Assembly (NCBI RefSeq): GCF_012926615.1
Contig: NZ_JABBNU010000010.1
Span: 202,762-266,761, forward strand
DNA length: 64,000 nucleotides
Direction: 5' to 3'
Source: Marinigracilibium pacificum
GTDB lineage: Bacteria > Bacteroidota > Bacteroidia > Cytophagales > Cyclobacteriaceae
The notes under the pieces were generated by a model that saw only the letters and a program-made list of their open reading frames with translations, did not search any database and was not told the origin of the DNA. Positions 7,756 to 15,893 of the stretch are shown here, one piece after another; within the stretch, counting starts at the first letter, position 1; the number at the start of each line of letters is the position of its first letter. The position numbers and the translations under genes were made by a program.

Positions 7756-8673
7756 ATGAATATTAAAAGCTCTTCGACTTTTTTTTATCATCCAAAGCAA
7801 TTTTATACTTTTATATTGCTTGTTTGCTTAATCCTGGTATCGTTTACTTCGTTCGCACAGCTTGCTGAGCTTCCTGAAGTTAATAAGTTTGTAGTAGATC
7901 AAAGCAATACCTTATCTGAGGTAGAAGTCGAAACGCTTAATACTAAGTTAGCAAATTTTGAGAAAGAGACGGGTTCACAAGTAGTAGTAATTTTTGTTCC
8001 TACTACAGAACCTGAAGATATAGCTCAGTATTCAATTCGCTTGGCAGATAAAATTAAAGCAGGTAGAGAAGATGTCGAGGATGGAGTAATTGTACTGATT
8101 GCCAAAAATGATCGCAGAATGCGAATTGAAGTTGGTTACGGTCTCGAAGGTGCCATTCCTGATATTTATGCCAAAAGAATTATCGAAAACATTATGAAAC
8201 CGGATTTCAGAAATGGTGAATTCTACTCCGGTGTAAATAATGCTACTGATGCTCTTTTCAAATTAATTAGAGGTGAAGAATTACCGCTACCCGAAAATAA
8301 TGAGGTTGATGACCCAAATCAGTTATTTGAGTTATTACCCTTTTTTGTGATTTTCGGTATTATATTTTTATCTATTATAAAAGCCATTCTAAGAAAAGTA
8401 GTAGGGAAAACAGCTAGCAGAATAATAGTTTTTATACTTACAGCCCTTATTGTTGGTTTCCTTGTCAATTTCATTGTAGGCATTATTGCAGGTCTTTTTG
8501 CTGCGCTTATTGACAGCAGAGGTGGACACGGGGGTCGTGGTGGCGGAAGATACTACGGACCTATGGGAGGTGGTTTCGGCGGCGGAGGATTCGGCGGCGG
8601 AGGCGGAGGCTTCGGTGGATTCTCCGGAGGCGGAGGTGGTTTCGGAGGTGGAGGTGCTTCAGGAGGCTGGTAA
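7756..8673 (+). CDS. TPM-domain protein (YgcG family), Gly-rich tail
   Basis: A 305-residue membrane protein. A signal peptide (to about residue 35, SFTSFAQ) precedes a TPM domain (about 40-190: VVDQSNTLSEVEVETLNTKL, GSQVVVIFVPTTEPEDIAQYSIRLADKI, GVIVLIAKNDRRMRIEVGYGLEGAIPD). TPM domains are linked to photosystem II repair in plants and are of unknown role in bacteria. Two hydrophobic helices (about 195-250) are followed by a tail made almost only of Gly and Phe. It is divergent from lemA with 62 bases between, and co-directional with a second TPM gene 17 bases downstream. The lemA/TPM grouping is a conserved Bacteroidota arrangement. Confidence 0.9.
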   Translation: MNIKSSSTFFYHPKQFYTFILLVCLILVSFTSFAQLAELPEVNKFVVDQSNTLSEVEVETLNTKLANFEKETGSQVVVIFVPTTEPEDIAQYSIRLADKIKAGREDVEDGVIVLIAKNDRRMRIEVGYGLEGAIPDIYAKRIIENIMKPDFRNGEFYSGVNNATDALFKLIRGEELPLPENNEVDDPNQLFELLPFFVIFGIIFLSIIKAILRKVVGKTASRIIVFILTALIVGFLVNFIVGIIAGLFAALIDSRGGHGGRGGGRYYGPMGGGFGGGGFGGGGGGFGGFSGGGGGFGGGGASGGW

Positions 8674-8690
8674 TTAATATTGAGATTATT

Positions 8691-9335
8691 ATGAAAAAGT
8701 TTAATAAACAAGAAGAAGAAAATATCCTTCAGGCAATCAGAAAGCTTGAAAAAAATACATCTGGAGAATTCGTTCCTTACATCTCTAAAATATCTGATGA
8801 TTATGATGAAGGAACATGGTTTTTTGCTTCAATTGTATCATTATTCATTTTTGCTTCTTTAGCAATAGCCAGTTACTTGTGGCTTATTCCAAATCAGATT
8901 ACATTTTTTGTAGTAGGGTTGTATTCTCTAATCCTGTTGTCCATTTGTATCCTGGCTTGTAAGTTCAGCGACAAATTCAGATTACTATTTGTATCTGCTG
9001 AGAAAAAGCATGAAAGGGTAATGTCAGCAGCAGAAACTGCTTTTCTTGAAGAAGAAGTATTTAATACCAACCACAGAACTGGTATTCTACTTTACATTTC
9101 GATAGCTGAAAAAGAAGTAGTTATTATGGGTGATTCAGGGATTAACTCTCAGGTTAAATTTGAAGACTGGAAAGCCATTGTTGATATAGTAATTACTGGT
9201 ATCAAAGAAAAGAAAATAGCTGAATCAATGGTCAAAGCTATTGAAAGTTCAGAGAAGTTACTATTAGAACATAGGTTTCCTGCATCAGAAAGCCCTGAAA
9301 ATGAGTTATCAGATAGAATCAGATATAGATATTAG
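8691..9335 (+). CDS. second TPM-domain protein
   Basis: A 214-residue protein with no signal peptide. Two hydrophobic helices (about 40-90: WFFASIVSLFIFASLAIASYLWL and ITFFVVGLYSLILLSICILA) interrupt a TPM-like fold: ENILQAIRKLEKNTSGEFVPYIS before them, and HRTGILLYISIAEKEVVIMGDSGINSQV with DWKAIVDIVITGIKEKKIAESMVKAIE after. This interrupted layout is typical of the cytosolic-facing TPM partner seen beside lemA. It is probably in one operon with the preceding gene, 17 bases away. It ends nine bases before the convergent Cys-cluster gene. Confidence 0.85.
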   Translation: MKKFNKQEEENILQAIRKLEKNTSGEFVPYISKISDDYDEGTWFFASIVSLFIFASLAIASYLWLIPNQITFFVVGLYSLILLSICILACKFSDKFRLLFVSAEKKHERVMSAAETAFLEEEVFNTNHRTGILLYISIAEKEVVIMGDSGINSQVKFEDWKAIVDIVITGIKEKKIAESMVKAIESSEKLLLEHRFPASESPENELSDRIRYRY

Positions 9336-9344
9336 ATATTAATT

Positions 9345-9938
9345 TTATGCCGATTTCTTAGGTGACCTATATTGAAAATACCACAATACCTCAGCTAATG
9401 CTTTTTGGATGGAAGTATTAATTGGAAATTTATCTGTAGCAAGCTTATAATCAATCGCTAATAAACGATAAAAGTAATCGGAACATACAGGCAATGTATT
9501 TTTGACTTCTTCATCTCCATTTATCTCCATAATCCGGGTTGAATATGCCTCTTTTATTTGTTGACATACCAATAAAGATTTGACTGATTCCTTTTTTCTA
9601 ACTGTAGAATAACCAAATAACCTGCAAATTAACCCTCGATACTTATATTCTGAGCAAAATCCACTTTTGTTCTCACTTGATAATGTGGAAAGAATAACAC
9701 AGATATCTGTTTTATTTTCAACGAGACTTTCATACATCGCCTCAGCTCTTCCGCTTTTAAATAAATAATATGCTAATGGTAAAAACTCAAGTACAGAGGC
9801 TTCAATATCAGGTTTAAAACAACAAGCCCCACAGGAGCTAATGCAAGAATATCCTAAATTGCCCTTTGCATTACTAATTTCCAGGTCGAGATCTTGAAAC
9901 ACCCGTTCCACCAATCTCACTTTGCGAACCAGATTCAT
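9345..9938 (-). CDS. YkgJ-like Cys-cluster (Zn/Fe-chelating domain) protein
   Basis: A 197-residue cytosolic protein. It carries the cysteine pattern of the YkgJ zinc/iron-chelating family: CISSCGACC (Cys32, 36, 39 and 40), then GFCSEY and LICRLFGYS about 50-65 residues later, corresponding to the usual GxCxxY and CRxF elements. The bound metal and the biological role of the family are not established. The first lobe is followed by a helical C-terminus with further Cys residues (LLVCQQI, LPVCSDYFYRL). It is a single-gene unit converging on the TPM pair. Confidence 0.8.
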   Translation of the reverse strand: MNLVRKVRLVERVFQDLDLEISNAKGNLGYSCISSCGACCFKPDIEASVLEFLPLAYYLFKSGRAEAMYESLVENKTDICVILSTLSSENKSGFCSEYKYRGLICRLFGYSTVRKKESVKSLLVCQQIKEAYSTRIMEINGDEEVKNTLPVCSDYFYRLLAIDYKLATDKFPINTSIQKALAEVLWYFQYRSPKKSA

Positions 9939-10036
9939 AAAAAAGTGTCGCGAAAATAATATAATAACCTCTATATTTTACGTTAACAAAAGAGATTTTT
10001 ATTTATTAATAACTTAATTTAGTCTAAATGCCTTAT

Positions 10037-10044
10037 TATCTTTG
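10037..10044 (+). promoter_or_regulatory. -7 element of the coiled-coil protein promoter
   Basis: TATCTTTG is an exact match to the Bacteroidota -7 consensus TAnnTTTG and lies 37 bases before the ATG at 10082. The -33 TTG is not obvious. Confidence 0.5.
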
Positions 10045-10081
10045 TATTGACTTAAGGTTTAACAAAAATCATAACTAAATA

Positions 10082-10708
10082 ATGACCAGCTTTAAATTTA
10101 GAATTGCAATTTTATTAATCGCCTTTTGCACCAGCTTTAGTGCGGTATCTCAGGAAAGTGAAGAAGATGATGAACTATTGAAAGGAGATCTGAAAGGTCA
10201 ATATGAAGAACTTCTGGACTTATCCAAAACATATAACACTGTAAAAACTGTTAGACTTGACCGATTAGCCTATTTTAAACAGTCTCTTAATGACTCTTTA
10301 GCAGCTTTTAATGCAAGAAAAGACAGCTTACAGTCTGTTATTAAAAATCAGACTACTGAAATTGAAGCACTTAATGGCAATGTTTCTACCCTGACTTCAA
10401 GTAATGAAGATCTTCAGACCAGGGTTGATAATCTTATGTTTTTAGGCATGCCTGTGAGTAAAACAGGATACGTTACTTTCAGTTTAATATTATTTGCTGT
10501 ACTTGGTTTACTTGGAGGATTCTTCTTTTGGCAATATAAAAGAAGTAATTCCCTGACTAAGGAAGCAAAGAAAAATCTTAAAACTAAAGAAGACGAGTTA
10601 CAAGACTTCAGGCAACGTACTCAGGAGAAAGAAATTAAGATTATGAGAGAACTTCAAGATCAACGAAATACTGTTGATGAATTGAGAAAGAAACTTTCAA
10701 TGAAATAA
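10082..10708 (+). CDS. signal-peptide, coiled-coil, single-TM protein
   Basis: A 208-residue protein of unknown function. An N-terminal signal sequence (to about residue 23, FCTSFSAVSQ) is followed by an acidic stretch (ESEEDDELL). A predicted coiled coil (about 40-118) with heptad-like Leu/Ile/Asn spacing follows, then one membrane helix (about 125-152, TFSLILFAVLGLLGGFFFW) and a second, basic coiled coil to the C-terminus. This gives a periplasmic coil, one membrane span and a cytosolic coil. Similar Bacteroidota proteins are sometimes labelled tRNA (guanine-N1)-methyltransferase in databases, but no methyltransferase motif exists here. It ends two bases before the convergent FAD monooxygenase gene. 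Confidence 0.8.
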   Translation: MTSFKFRIAILLIAFCTSFSAVSQESEEDDELLKGDLKGQYEELLDLSKTYNTVKTVRLDRLAYFKQSLNDSLAAFNARKDSLQSVIKNQTTEIEALNGNVSTLTSSNEDLQTRVDNLMFLGMPVSKTGYVTFSLILFAVLGLLGGFFFWQYKRSNSLTKEAKKNLKTKEDELQDFRQRTQEKEIKIMRELQDQRNTVDELRKKLSMK

Positions 10709-10710
10709 TT

Positions 10711-12138
10711 TTAGTATACAGGTAACTTAAAATATTTATTACTACTTGCAAAATCAATTAAATTACCTTTAAAAAGAACATATAAGTCAGGTCTAATTAT
10801 TAATGACCTGACTTTTTTTATTCCTAATTTATTAAGTATTTCCCTGCTTATATTTTCATTTTCCCTGAAAATCACTACCTCCATAGGTTCAACTTTTTTA
10901 ATTAAATACCCTAACAGTTCATCAGAAAGCTCTTCGGAAGTAATTAGAGTAAATTTCCCATATAATTTTTCAATCTCTGAGGCAAATTTCGAAGGTTTGC
11001 TTACTAAAACAGGTAAATTAAAGCTCCTATCAATAATATTAGTTTCCCCACTATTTAATGCCTTTTGTGTTATTTTTAAAGGAGTATTTAATAACTCAAG
11101 TGGCTTAAGTAAATACTTTAGTCTTGTGGTAAAAAGAAATCCTGTCAAGAGTGTTAATCCAATATATTTCTTTACGTTTGGTATTCTCTCTCGAGGATAT
11201 GTCTCCAAAAGATTAAGGTTTTCTTTATTATGATAACTCAACGCAACTTTCCAGGCCAAGTTGTTGGCATCCCTTATTCCTGAACAAAGCCCCTCGCCTA
11301 TATAAGGTGGCATTGTATGAGCTGAATCTCCTGCTAGAATAATATTATTCCGAATCCACTCGGTAACTATTTTTGCTTCAAAATTGTATATATCCGCATG
11401 AAGAACTCTTTTTATTTTAACCTCTGCAACCTGTTCTATCTTTTCCCGGGAAGGCAGTTCTTCTGTATTCTGACAAGTAAATTCTACCCTCACTCTATTT
11501 TTAAACCCCATCCTGACATAGCTGTCGTTCGTAGAGCAAAATTTTTCTATTCTGTTTAAATAGTTAATCTTGTCTTCTGTTACAAAATCAACTTTATAAT
11601 TAGATTTAGCAAACGGGTATTTAGTATACTTAATATCAAGTAACCTAGCTACCATACTATTTGCTCCATCAGTCCCAATCAAATAGCTAAACTTTTGAAT
11701 ATACTCTCCTTCTTGAGACTTTATATTTGCCTCGTTATTAATTAATTCTGTTAGTTCATTACCATATCTAAAACTTATATAATCCGAAGAATTAACTTTT
11801 TGGATTAACTCGGCTTCTAATTCATTTTGATCAAAAAAATATGAAGACCCATCAAATCTATTAGTGTATTTAAGTTTTGCTTCTAAGAATGTGTTATTGC
11901 TTTTTTTGTTTATAAGATACAGACCTTCTGAATAATAAGTTTTAGCATCAATATAACTACCAAGTCCCACCATTCTTAAAATACCCATAACTTCACCATC
12001 CAAATGAATGGCTCTTGGAATACCTGGTAACGATCGCCTTTTTTCGATTATTATACTTGGAACCTGAAACTTATCCAAAATCAATGCAGTCAATAACCCT
12101 ACAGGTCCTGCACCTACAATTAAAACAGGGTCATTCAC
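10711..12138 (-). CDS. FAD-dependent monooxygenase (PHBH fold)
   Basis: A 475-residue flavoprotein hydroxylase. It has the FAD-binding GAGPVG (9-14) in the N-terminal Rossmann segment and an IIIEKR strand end. The second FAD motif GDSAHTMPPYIGEGLCSGIRD lies near residue 270, as in MhpA/UbiH-type aromatic hydroxylases that use NAD(P)H and O2. The C-terminal part (about 370-475) corresponds to the thioredoxin-like domain of the phenol hydroxylase branch. The start is a GTG (12138-12136) overlapping the last base of the msrA stop; the nearby ATG at 12134 is out of frame. The substrate is unknown and no catabolic genes adjoin it. Confidence 0.85.
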   Translation of the reverse strand: MNDPVLIVGAGPVGLLTALILDKFQVPSIIIEKRRSLPGIPRAIHLDGEVMGILRMVGLGSYIDAKTYYSEGLYLINKKSNNTFLEAKLKYTNRFDGSSYFFDQNELEAELIQKVNSSDYISFRYGNELTELINNEANIKSQEGEYIQKFSYLIGTDGANSMVARLLDIKYTKYPFAKSNYKVDFVTEDKINYLNRIEKFCSTNDSYVRMGFKNRVRVEFTCQNTEELPSREKIEQVAEVKIKRVLHADIYNFEAKIVTEWIRNNIILAGDSAHTMPPYIGEGLCSGIRDANNLAWKVALSYHNKENLNLLETYPRERIPNVKKYIGLTLLTGFLFTTRLKYLLKPLELLNTPLKITQKALNSGETNIIDRSFNLPVLVSKPSKFASEIEKLYGKFTLITSEELSDELLGYLIKKVEPMEVVIFRENENISREILNKLGIKKVRSLIIRPDLYVLFKGNLIDFASSNKYFKLPVY

Positions 12139-12671
12139 TAATTTTCTTTTCTTTTATCAGGATACAATTTATTGAATTTTTCGACTTTGGGTCTAATAAT
12201 TATATTGCAATATGGTTGTTCGGGATGGTCATTATAATAATTATCATGTTCAACCTCAGCCGGATAAAATTCTCCCGCAGGTGTAATTTCCGTAACAACT
12301 GGATTTTCAAATATCTCCATTTTGTCAAGCTGCATCTTATATTCTTCAGCTACTAATCTTTGGTGTTCTGTATAATAGAAAATTGCCGATCTATACTGAG
12401 TGCCCACATCGTATCCTTGACGATTTAGGGTTGTTGGATCATGAATATTCCAGAATACTTCAAGAATCTCTTCAATTTTCACAATCGAAGGGTCATATTC
12501 CACTTCTACAACTTCAGCATGCCCGGTGGTTCCCATTGCTACTTCTCTATAAGGTGGATTTTTAACATGCCCTCCCATATATCCGGACTTAACCCTATTT
12601 ATACCCTTCATCCGTTGTAACACCGCTTCAATACACCAAAAACATCCTGCACCTAATGAAATTTTCTCCAT
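12138..12671 (-). CDS. msrA: peptide methionine sulfoxide reductase A
   Basis: A 177-residue MsrA that reduces the S-epimer of methionine sulfoxide in proteins and free Met-SO. The catalytic motif GAGCFWCIEA puts the nucleophile at Cys10 and a second Cys at 13. GYMGGHVKNPPYREVAMGTTGHAEVVEVEYDP and HDPTTLNRQGYDVGTQYRSAIFY are the expected family core. EHDNYYNDHPEQPYCNIIIRPKV closes the fold and carries a Cys that may resolve the disulfide. Length is normal. It is the first of a tight minus-strand pair with the FAD monooxygenase, whose GTG overlaps its stop. Confidence 0.96.
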   Translation of the reverse strand: MEKISLGAGCFWCIEAVLQRMKGINRVKSGYMGGHVKNPPYREVAMGTTGHAEVVEVEYDPSIVKIEEILEVFWNIHDPTTLNRQGYDVGTQYRSAIFYYTEHQRLVAEEYKMQLDKMEIFENPVVTEITPAGEFYPAEVEHDNYYNDHPEQPYCNIIIRPKVEKFNKLYPDKRKEN

Positions 12672-12672
12672 A

Positions 12673-13200
12673 TCAATAAAATTGACTTATAAATTCACTA
12701 TAACTAATAATTCTAGTATCAGAAATACTTTTCAATTTTGAAAATAAAACTGTAAACCTTGAATCTTGTTCCAATAGGCCTATAGAAGGTTCCAGATTAG
12801 TTTCATTGATTTCTATGTTAACACTATGGTATTTATTTAATCCTATTTGAAGACTTGAGTTTTCTATTCTCAGATTACCTGAATTAAGTAAGTAAACAAT
12901 CCTCTTCTTATGCACATCTATAAACCTATTATCACCATATTCCTCTACATTAGTAAATGAATATTTCCTATATGACTGAAAGACAAAGTTGTTAATGATT
13001 AACTGTTGATTTGTAGAGTATTTAAACTCGAATAACCCTTCTCTTCTCTTTATTGAAACTTGATTATTGTTACTTATCAGGTAATTATCAACTCTTGATT
13101 CTTCTACAAACTCTGCATCATTGAACAGTTGTTCAAAATCAACTTTTTGTACTTCATAATCAAAAAACCAACGAATTTCATAAGTATTTGAGGCTATCAT
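12673..13200 (-). CDS. hypothetical protein, possibly CYTH-like
   Basis: A 175-residue cytosolic protein. The N-terminus (NTYEIRWFFDYEVQKVDFEQLF), the RVDNYL segment and VSIKRREGLFEFKY resemble bacterial CYTH-like proteins that begin EIRWFF and have a 'xKxReGxxElK' strand. Conserved charged residues near the end of the triphosphate tunnel are only partly recognisable, so the assignment is tentative and enzymatic activity cannot be claimed. The gene lies one base upstream of msrA and five bases downstream of the FMN glutamate-synthase-like gene, suggesting a single minus-strand transcript from about 14.7 to 10.7 kb. Confidence 0.65.
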   Translation of the reverse strand: MIASNTYEIRWFFDYEVQKVDFEQLFNDAEFVEESRVDNYLISNNNQVSIKRREGLFEFKYSTNQQLIINNFVFQSYRKYSFTNVEEYGDNRFIDVHKKRIVYLLNSGNLRIENSSLQIGLNKYHSVNIEINETNLEPSIGLLEQDSRFTVLFSKLKSISDTRIISYSEFISQFY

Positions 13201-13205
13201 TACAA

Positions 13206-14723
13206 TCAGTCATAGGCTTTTCCGTAGATATCCGTATAAGTTTTTATTTCAGACAATGTAACTCGCCTGAAAATATGATCTCTGGTTATTTGTTTAGTAT
13301 CTTTTAATCCTGCAGACGCTAACAATTCCCTGAAGCTGTGAAGGGTTTCCTTGTGAAAATTAGACACCCTATCTATCTTATGTTTAACTACTAGCCCTTG
13401 TGTTAAAAACGGATCTTGTGTTGCCACACCTGATGGGCATGTATTTAAATTACACTCAAGTGCCTGAATACATCCAATTGCCAGCATCATTGCTCTTGCA
13501 GAATAGCAGAAATCAGCTCCTAAAGCAAATGCACGAAAGATATCAAATCCGGTAACAATTTTACCAGAGCAACCTAACACTATTTCATCTTTAAGGCCTT
13601 TTCTGACTAAAATAGTATATGCGGTTGATAACCCTTCCTTAAATGGCATCCCTACAGAATTACTAAATTCCAGTGGAGCAGCACCCGTCCCTCCTTCTCC
13701 TCCATCAATAGTTATATAATCAGGATAAATTCCTGAATTTAATATCTCATCACATAGTGCTTCAAATTCAACGGGGTTCCCCATACACATCTTAAATCCT
13801 ACTGGTTTTCCTCCTGAAGCATTTCTCAGTCTTTCTACAAATTCAAGTAACCCCCTATGTCCCTTCCCTTTAAATTCTTTATGATACGGTGGTGACACAA
13901 CCTGGGTATGTGGTTTAACACCTCTTATACTTGCAATTTCTGCATTATTCTTCTTTGCAGGCAATATACCTCCATGACCAGGTTTGGCTCCCTGAGATAA
14001 TTTTAATTCAATCATTTTGACGGATTCTGCAGCAGCATTCTGCTTAAACATCTCTTCATCAAAATCACCTTCATGAGTTCTACAACCAAAATATCCTGTA
14101 CCTATTTGCCAAATAAGGTCTCCCTCATAATTTAGATGGTGTCTACTTATCCCTCCTTCACCTGTATTATGCGCAAACCCACCTTTTTTGGCACCCCCAT
14201 TTAATGCCAGAATTGCATTTGCAGAAAGTGATCCATAGCTCATCGCAGAAATATTCAAAATTGAAGCACTGTAAGGTTTTTTACATTGCTTACCTCCTAT
14301 TGTAATTCTAATATCTTCTGGTATATCTTCTAAAGCTAAAGGATCGATAGAGTGATTCATCCATTCATATCCTTCTTCATAAACCAATTCTCTTGTTCCA
14401 AAAGGAAGTGTATCAACAGTGTTTTTAGCCCTTTGATAAACTAATGATCGTAAATTGCGATTAATTGGAGTTCCGTTAGTTTCTCCTTCAATAAAATATT
14501 GATACACTTTTGGACCCATAGATTCAAGTACGTATCTCAAACGGCCTACTATCGGGAAATTACGTTTAATAGAGTGCCATGGCTGTAAAATATCATACCA
14601 ACCAAGCAAAAATACAGGTGATAAAACTAATAAAACAGTAATAAACAGCTTGTTGACCCATAATCCTAAAACAATCAAAAGAATCAACAATAGTAATGAA
14701 GTATATATAAATGATTTCCGCAT
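13206..14723 (-). CDS. FMN-binding glutamate synthase family protein, membrane-anchored
   Basis: A 505-residue protein with two N-terminal hydrophobic segments (about 5-45), then the GltB central/FMN domain. Recognisable elements are GARR-type substitutes around NISAMSYGSLSANAILALNGGAKKGGFAHNTGEGG, LSQGAKPGHGGILP, YITIDGGEGGTGAAPLEFSN for phosphate/FMN binding, and CNLNTCPSGVATQDP for the [3Fe-4S]-type Cys cluster loop. It lacks the glutaminase domain and no gltD-like gene adjoins it, so it is not a complete GOGAT. Proteins of this stand-alone type are widespread and their substrate is uncertain. It is part of the minus-strand gene run with SRAP upstream. Confidence 0.88.
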   Translation of the reverse strand: MRKSFIYTSLLLLILLIVLGLWVNKLFITVLLVLSPVFLLGWYDILQPWHSIKRNFPIVGRLRYVLESMGPKVYQYFIEGETNGTPINRNLRSLVYQRAKNTVDTLPFGTRELVYEEGYEWMNHSIDPLALEDIPEDIRITIGGKQCKKPYSASILNISAMSYGSLSANAILALNGGAKKGGFAHNTGEGGISRHHLNYEGDLIWQIGTGYFGCRTHEGDFDEEMFKQNAAAESVKMIELKLSQGAKPGHGGILPAKKNNAEIASIRGVKPHTQVVSPPYHKEFKGKGHRGLLEFVERLRNASGGKPVGFKMCMGNPVEFEALCDEILNSGIYPDYITIDGGEGGTGAAPLEFSNSVGMPFKEGLSTAYTILVRKGLKDEIVLGCSGKIVTGFDIFRAFALGADFCYSARAMMLAIGCIQALECNLNTCPSGVATQDPFLTQGLVVKHKIDRVSNFHKETLHSFRELLASAGLKDTKQITRDHIFRRVTLSEIKTYTDIYGKAYD

Positions 14724-14728
14724 TATAG

Positions 14729-15514
14729 TTATCTGGGGTTGTTTCGTCTGCCACCCATCCCTAGCAGTGACAATTGTTCATTAATTTGTATTTCACTTTC
14801 CGAATATACTGTATTTCCTGCAGGTACCAAAAGTGAAGGTGAGTTCTCTCTTCCAATTCTTCCAACAGGAAATGCATTCATTTCTTTAGCTTCTTTCTGG
14901 TACTTAACAATATCTTTTAATTCACCTGGATCAACATTTGGTTTAAGCCAAATGTTCCTCAAATTATCATCTAAAATAACAGGCATTCGGTCGTGGCTGA
15001 CTTTTTTTAGTAGTTCGTTAGCCGGCCTGGTCAAAATCCCTCCTGTTTTCATTATTTCACCTGTATTCTTATTTACCCATTCATATGTTAATCCGGCGAA
15101 AGTGATTAATCCCTGTTCAGCCAATTCATTCTTTGAATAAATAAAATAAGGCTGTCTTGGAGGTTTCCCTGCAGCCCATTCATAAAATCCATTTGCAAGA
15201 AATAAACATCTGTTTTCTGATAAAATTGATCCAATAAATCGAGCATAACCAGGTTTTTGTTTCCATGGTTCGGTAATTGTCTCCGCTCGTATATTAAATA
15301 AGCCTGTTTTTTTATGATCTGATTCCCAAGGAGGTAACAAACCCCATCTTATTTCATTCAAAACCGGGGTATCTGCTTCTTGGACAACTGTAACTAGTTG
15401 AGTAGGAGAAGTATTGTAATTTTGAACTCCTTTAAAGGAAGAAGGAACTATTATTGCAGGTAATTCTTTTTTAACCTGGTCAACACTAAAAACTTGTACA
15501 TAACGACCACACAT
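14729..15514 (-). CDS. yedK: SRAP-domain abasic-site protein (HMCES/YedK family)
   Basis: A 261-residue SRAP protein. These cross-link covalently to abasic sites in single-stranded DNA through the N-terminal cysteine and shield them from cleavage. MCGRY gives the catalytic Cys2 after Met removal. NIRAETI (Asn74, Arg76, Glu78), FYEW (Glu112) and SHDRMPVIL (His174) are the remaining active-site elements. Length fits the bacterial members (about 220-260). The gene opens the minus-strand run followed five bases later by the FMN glutamate-synthase-like gene. A possible -7-like CATCTTTG lies on the minus strand about 20 bases upstream. Confidence 0.93.
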   Translation of the reverse strand: MCGRYVQVFSVDQVKKELPAIIVPSSFKGVQNYNTSPTQLVTVVQEADTPVLNEIRWGLLPPWESDHKKTGLFNIRAETITEPWKQKPGYARFIGSILSENRCLFLANGFYEWAAGKPPRQPYFIYSKNELAEQGLITFAGLTYEWVNKNTGEIMKTGGILTRPANELLKKVSHDRMPVILDDNLRNIWLKPNVDPGELKDIVKYQKEAKEMNAFPVGRIGRENSPSLLVPAGNTVYSESEIQINEQLSLLGMGGRRNNPR

Positions 15515-15893
15515 GGTCTGAAATTAGCCCAAAGATGGTCGATAAACAATGATTTTAGCCAAAGAATAGTACATACCTAAATATTAGAGTTTCTCTCAAC
15601 TCGTCTTCTAAAAAGTATTCTATCTGTAATCGATAAAACATAGAACAAAGAAGCAATCAAGGCAGAAAATGTACTAATTAAAATTCTTTCTGTGATATTT
15701 TTCATTTCAATTTTAGTTCAAAATTAGAGTTATTGAATTAATTGTTGATTAAGTAAATATTGTCATTATATTAGCAAATAGATTTTAATAGAATCAAGAG
15801 CTAATAAGATCGTTTTTCATAAATCGTGCCAAATTTTATTACATGGGGGTTTACCTCTTATGTATGTAAGTGTATATAGTAGTGATGGTGTCA
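15515..15893. other. divergent intergenic region, SRAP gene / sensor kinase
   Basis: A stretch of 379 bases between divergent genes. Besides one possible 42-codon minus-strand frame (15577-15705) I see no RNA gene, repeat or strong hairpin. The region next to the kinase contains several ATG/GTG triplets (15870-15894), which makes that start uncertain. Confidence 0.6.
15577..15705 (-). CDS. possible small membrane protein, 42 residues
   Basis: A minus-strand ATG frame of 42 codons in the otherwise empty region upstream of the SRAP gene. The product starts MKNITERI, has one hydrophobic span (about 8-26, ILISTFSALIASLFYVLSI) and a basic C-terminal tail with DRILFRRRVERN, i.e. a positive-inside single-pass micropeptide layout. 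The frame ends about 60 bases ahead of the SRAP start. There is no homology evidence, so this is a candidate only. Confidence 0.35.
   Translation of the reverse strand: MKNITERILISTFSALIASLFYVLSITDRILFRRRVERNSNI

Noticed and set aside
8486..8677. 63-codon frame rich in Val/Glu/Ala
   Set aside because: It is the shifted reading of the Gly-rich tail of the TPM protein.
14739..15140. 133-codon plus-strand frame
   Set aside because: Antisense to the SRAP gene, whose catalytic residues are all present on the minus strand.
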